Below are positions 11,481 to 12,455 of a stretch of DNA of 12,455 nt, piece by piece (position 1 is the stretch's first letter; every line of letters starts with the position of its first letter). The stretch spans positions 1 through 12,455 of the forward strand of contig CAKZUU010000172.1 of NCBI GenBank assembly GCA_937922175.1. The letters are read 5' to 3'. Both the position numbers and the translations under genes were made by a program. Below the pieces are notes generated by a model. The model was not told where the DNA came from, did not search any database, and saw only the letters and a list, made by a program, of their open reading frames with translations. This DNA comes from an uncultured Gemmataceae bacterium (GTDB taxonomy: Bacteria; Planctomycetota; Planctomycetia; Gemmatales; Gemmataceae).

Positions 11481-12455
11481 ATGCCTCCAAATGTTCTTGG
11501 ATTCGACATCGGCGGGGCCCACATCAAAGTTGCCCATACCGATGGCACCGCGATGCAGCGGCCTTTCGCGTTGTGGAAGCAGCCTCGTCGCTTGACGGCC
11601 GAGTTGACCGCCCTCCGCCGAATGGCCCCGCTGCACGACCTCATCGCTGTGACCATGACCGGCGAGTTGTGTGATTGCTACGTCACCAAACGAGATGGTG
11701 TTCACGCCATCCTGCGAGCGGTGCAACGGATGGCCGGGGAAACTCCCGTTCAAGTCTGGACCACGCACGCGCGGTTTGTCTCTCCGGCGGAAGCGAAGCA
11801 TGACTGGTTGGCAGTGGCCGCCGCCAATTGGCTTGCCACCGCGGTGTGGTGTGGGCGCCTGGTTCCCCAAGGCTCGGCCTTGGTCGTGGATACCGGCTCG
11901 ACCACGACCGACCTGACCGCGTTAGAGAACGGTCGACCAATCCATAAAGGTGGAACCGATCCAGAACGGCTCCGTTCCGGTGAGTTGGTGTACACGGGTG
12001 TACGGCGGACTCCTGTCTGTGCGCTGGTCTCCGAAGCAGTGGCCGCGGAACTTTTTGCCACGACCCTGGATGTCTACCTGCTATTGGAGCATCTGCCCGA
12101 AAATCCCCAGGATTGTCACACGGCGGATGGTCGACCCGCGACTCGCGCCTTGGCTCATGCCCGGCTGGCCCGTATCCTGGGCGGGGACTCTGAAATGACT
12201 CGGACGGACGAGACTCTCGATCTCGCTCGCCGGGTCGCCGAAATCCAACGTCAGCGGTTGCGGGATGCGGCTCGGAAAGTCATCGCTCGACTGCGCGAGC
12301 CGCCGCAAACGATCATTACCGTGGGCAGCGGTGAGTTCTTGGCCGCCACTCTCGCGGAGGTCGATTGGGGACGGGGCCAGCCGAAACGACGGTCGATCCA
12401 AGCTGAATTCGGACCGGCCATTTCGCAAGCCGCGTGTGCCTATTCCATCGCCGTC
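11481..12455 (+). CDS. MfnF-like H4MPT-linked C1 pathway protein (3' end cut by window)
   Basis: The frame is open from ATG 11481 to the window edge, 325 residues without a stop. It has the sugar-kinase/Hsp70-like ATPase signatures GFDIGGAHIK (7-16) and VVDTGSTTTD (135-144). GGTDPERL (157-164) and the diagnostic GELVYTGVRRTPV block (about 167-179) follow, and VGSGEF comes near the end. This matches the hydantoinase/oxoprolinase-like family TIGR03123. Its archaeal member MfnF joins the furan and phenol parts of methanofuran: it makes the (aminomethyl)furan-phenoxymethyl intermediate from furan phosphate and glutamyl-tyramine. Planctomycetes carry H4MPT/methanofuran C1 genes for formaldehyde oxidation, so a role in making their methanofuran-like cofactor is likely. 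Homologues are about 330-350 residues, so only a short C-terminal piece is missing. It is often called a hydantoinase by automatic annotation. Confidence 0.85.
   Translation, partial: MPPNVLGFDIGGAHIKVAHTDGTAMQRPFALWKQPRRLTAELTALRRMAPLHDLIAVTMTGELCDCYVTKRDGVHAILRAVQRMAGETPVQVWTTHARFVSPAEAKHDWLAVAAANWLATAVWCGRLVPQGSALVVDTGSTTTDLTALENGRPIHKGGTDPERLRSGELVYTGVRRTPVCALVSEAVAAELFATTLDVYLLLEHLPENPQDCHTADGRPATRALAHARLARILGGDSEMTRTDETLDLARRVAEIQRQRLRDAARKVIARLREPPQTIITVGSGEFLAATLAEVDWGRGQPKRRSIQAEFGPAISQAACAYSIAV

Overview
The window looks like a chromosomal segment of a planctomycete, most likely in or near the Gemmataceae. Four things point that way: an ECF sigma factor of the planctomycete type followed by a Ser/Thr kinase with a transmembrane segment and leucine-rich repeats; a secreted giant protein whose N-terminus carries the planctomycete export-associated motif FEPLEGRIAPA; an Hsp70 with a C-terminal DUF3731-like region; and an H4MPT-type C1 pathway protein (MfnF family). 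GC content is high throughout. No tRNA, rRNA, CRISPR array, transposase or phage gene was seen.

Layout. Positions 47-625 (+) encode the ECF sigma factor and 686-3013 (+) the membrane kinase with LRRs. After a 200-bp leader holding two perfect hairpins, 3214-7602 (+) encodes a 1462-residue exported modular protein. A 335-bp convergent gap (7603-7937) contains hairpins, a long inverted repeat and a second copy of a sequence from the 3114-3164 leader. Then comes an Hsp70-family protein on the minus strand (7938-10775). A short divergent region leads to a small DUF3568-like lipoprotein (10869-11402, +) and a nearly complete MfnF-like gene (11481 to the window end, +).

The notable item is the giant protein. 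Between residues about 362 and 900 it resembles, as judged from memory of the family, the calcium-binding domain 1' and pore-forming domain 2 of anthrax protective antigen and clostridial binary-toxin B components. The match includes the Ca-loop with its G-W-x-V tail, the N/D-PLVA junction, a Ser/Thr-rich stretch with an alternating polar/hydrophobic strand, an A-R-M...N-x-S/T-x-T block and a T-L-R-Q-A-L block. The PA14, receptor-binding and oligomerisation-tuning domains of the toxins are not seen. In their place are a planctomycete export N-terminus, a truncated beta-helix start, Ig-like domains, and a second array of thrombospondin type 3 repeats that resemble the same Ca-module. Its Shine-Dalgarno lies wholly inside a perfect 10-bp hairpin, which suggests translational control.

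How the genes may work together (inference): the ECF factor and kinase form a membrane-signalling pair, and the giant exported protein just downstream on the same strand could be an output of it. The Hsp70, DUF3568 and MfnF genes look like ordinary, unrelated housekeeping or conserved planctomycete genes.
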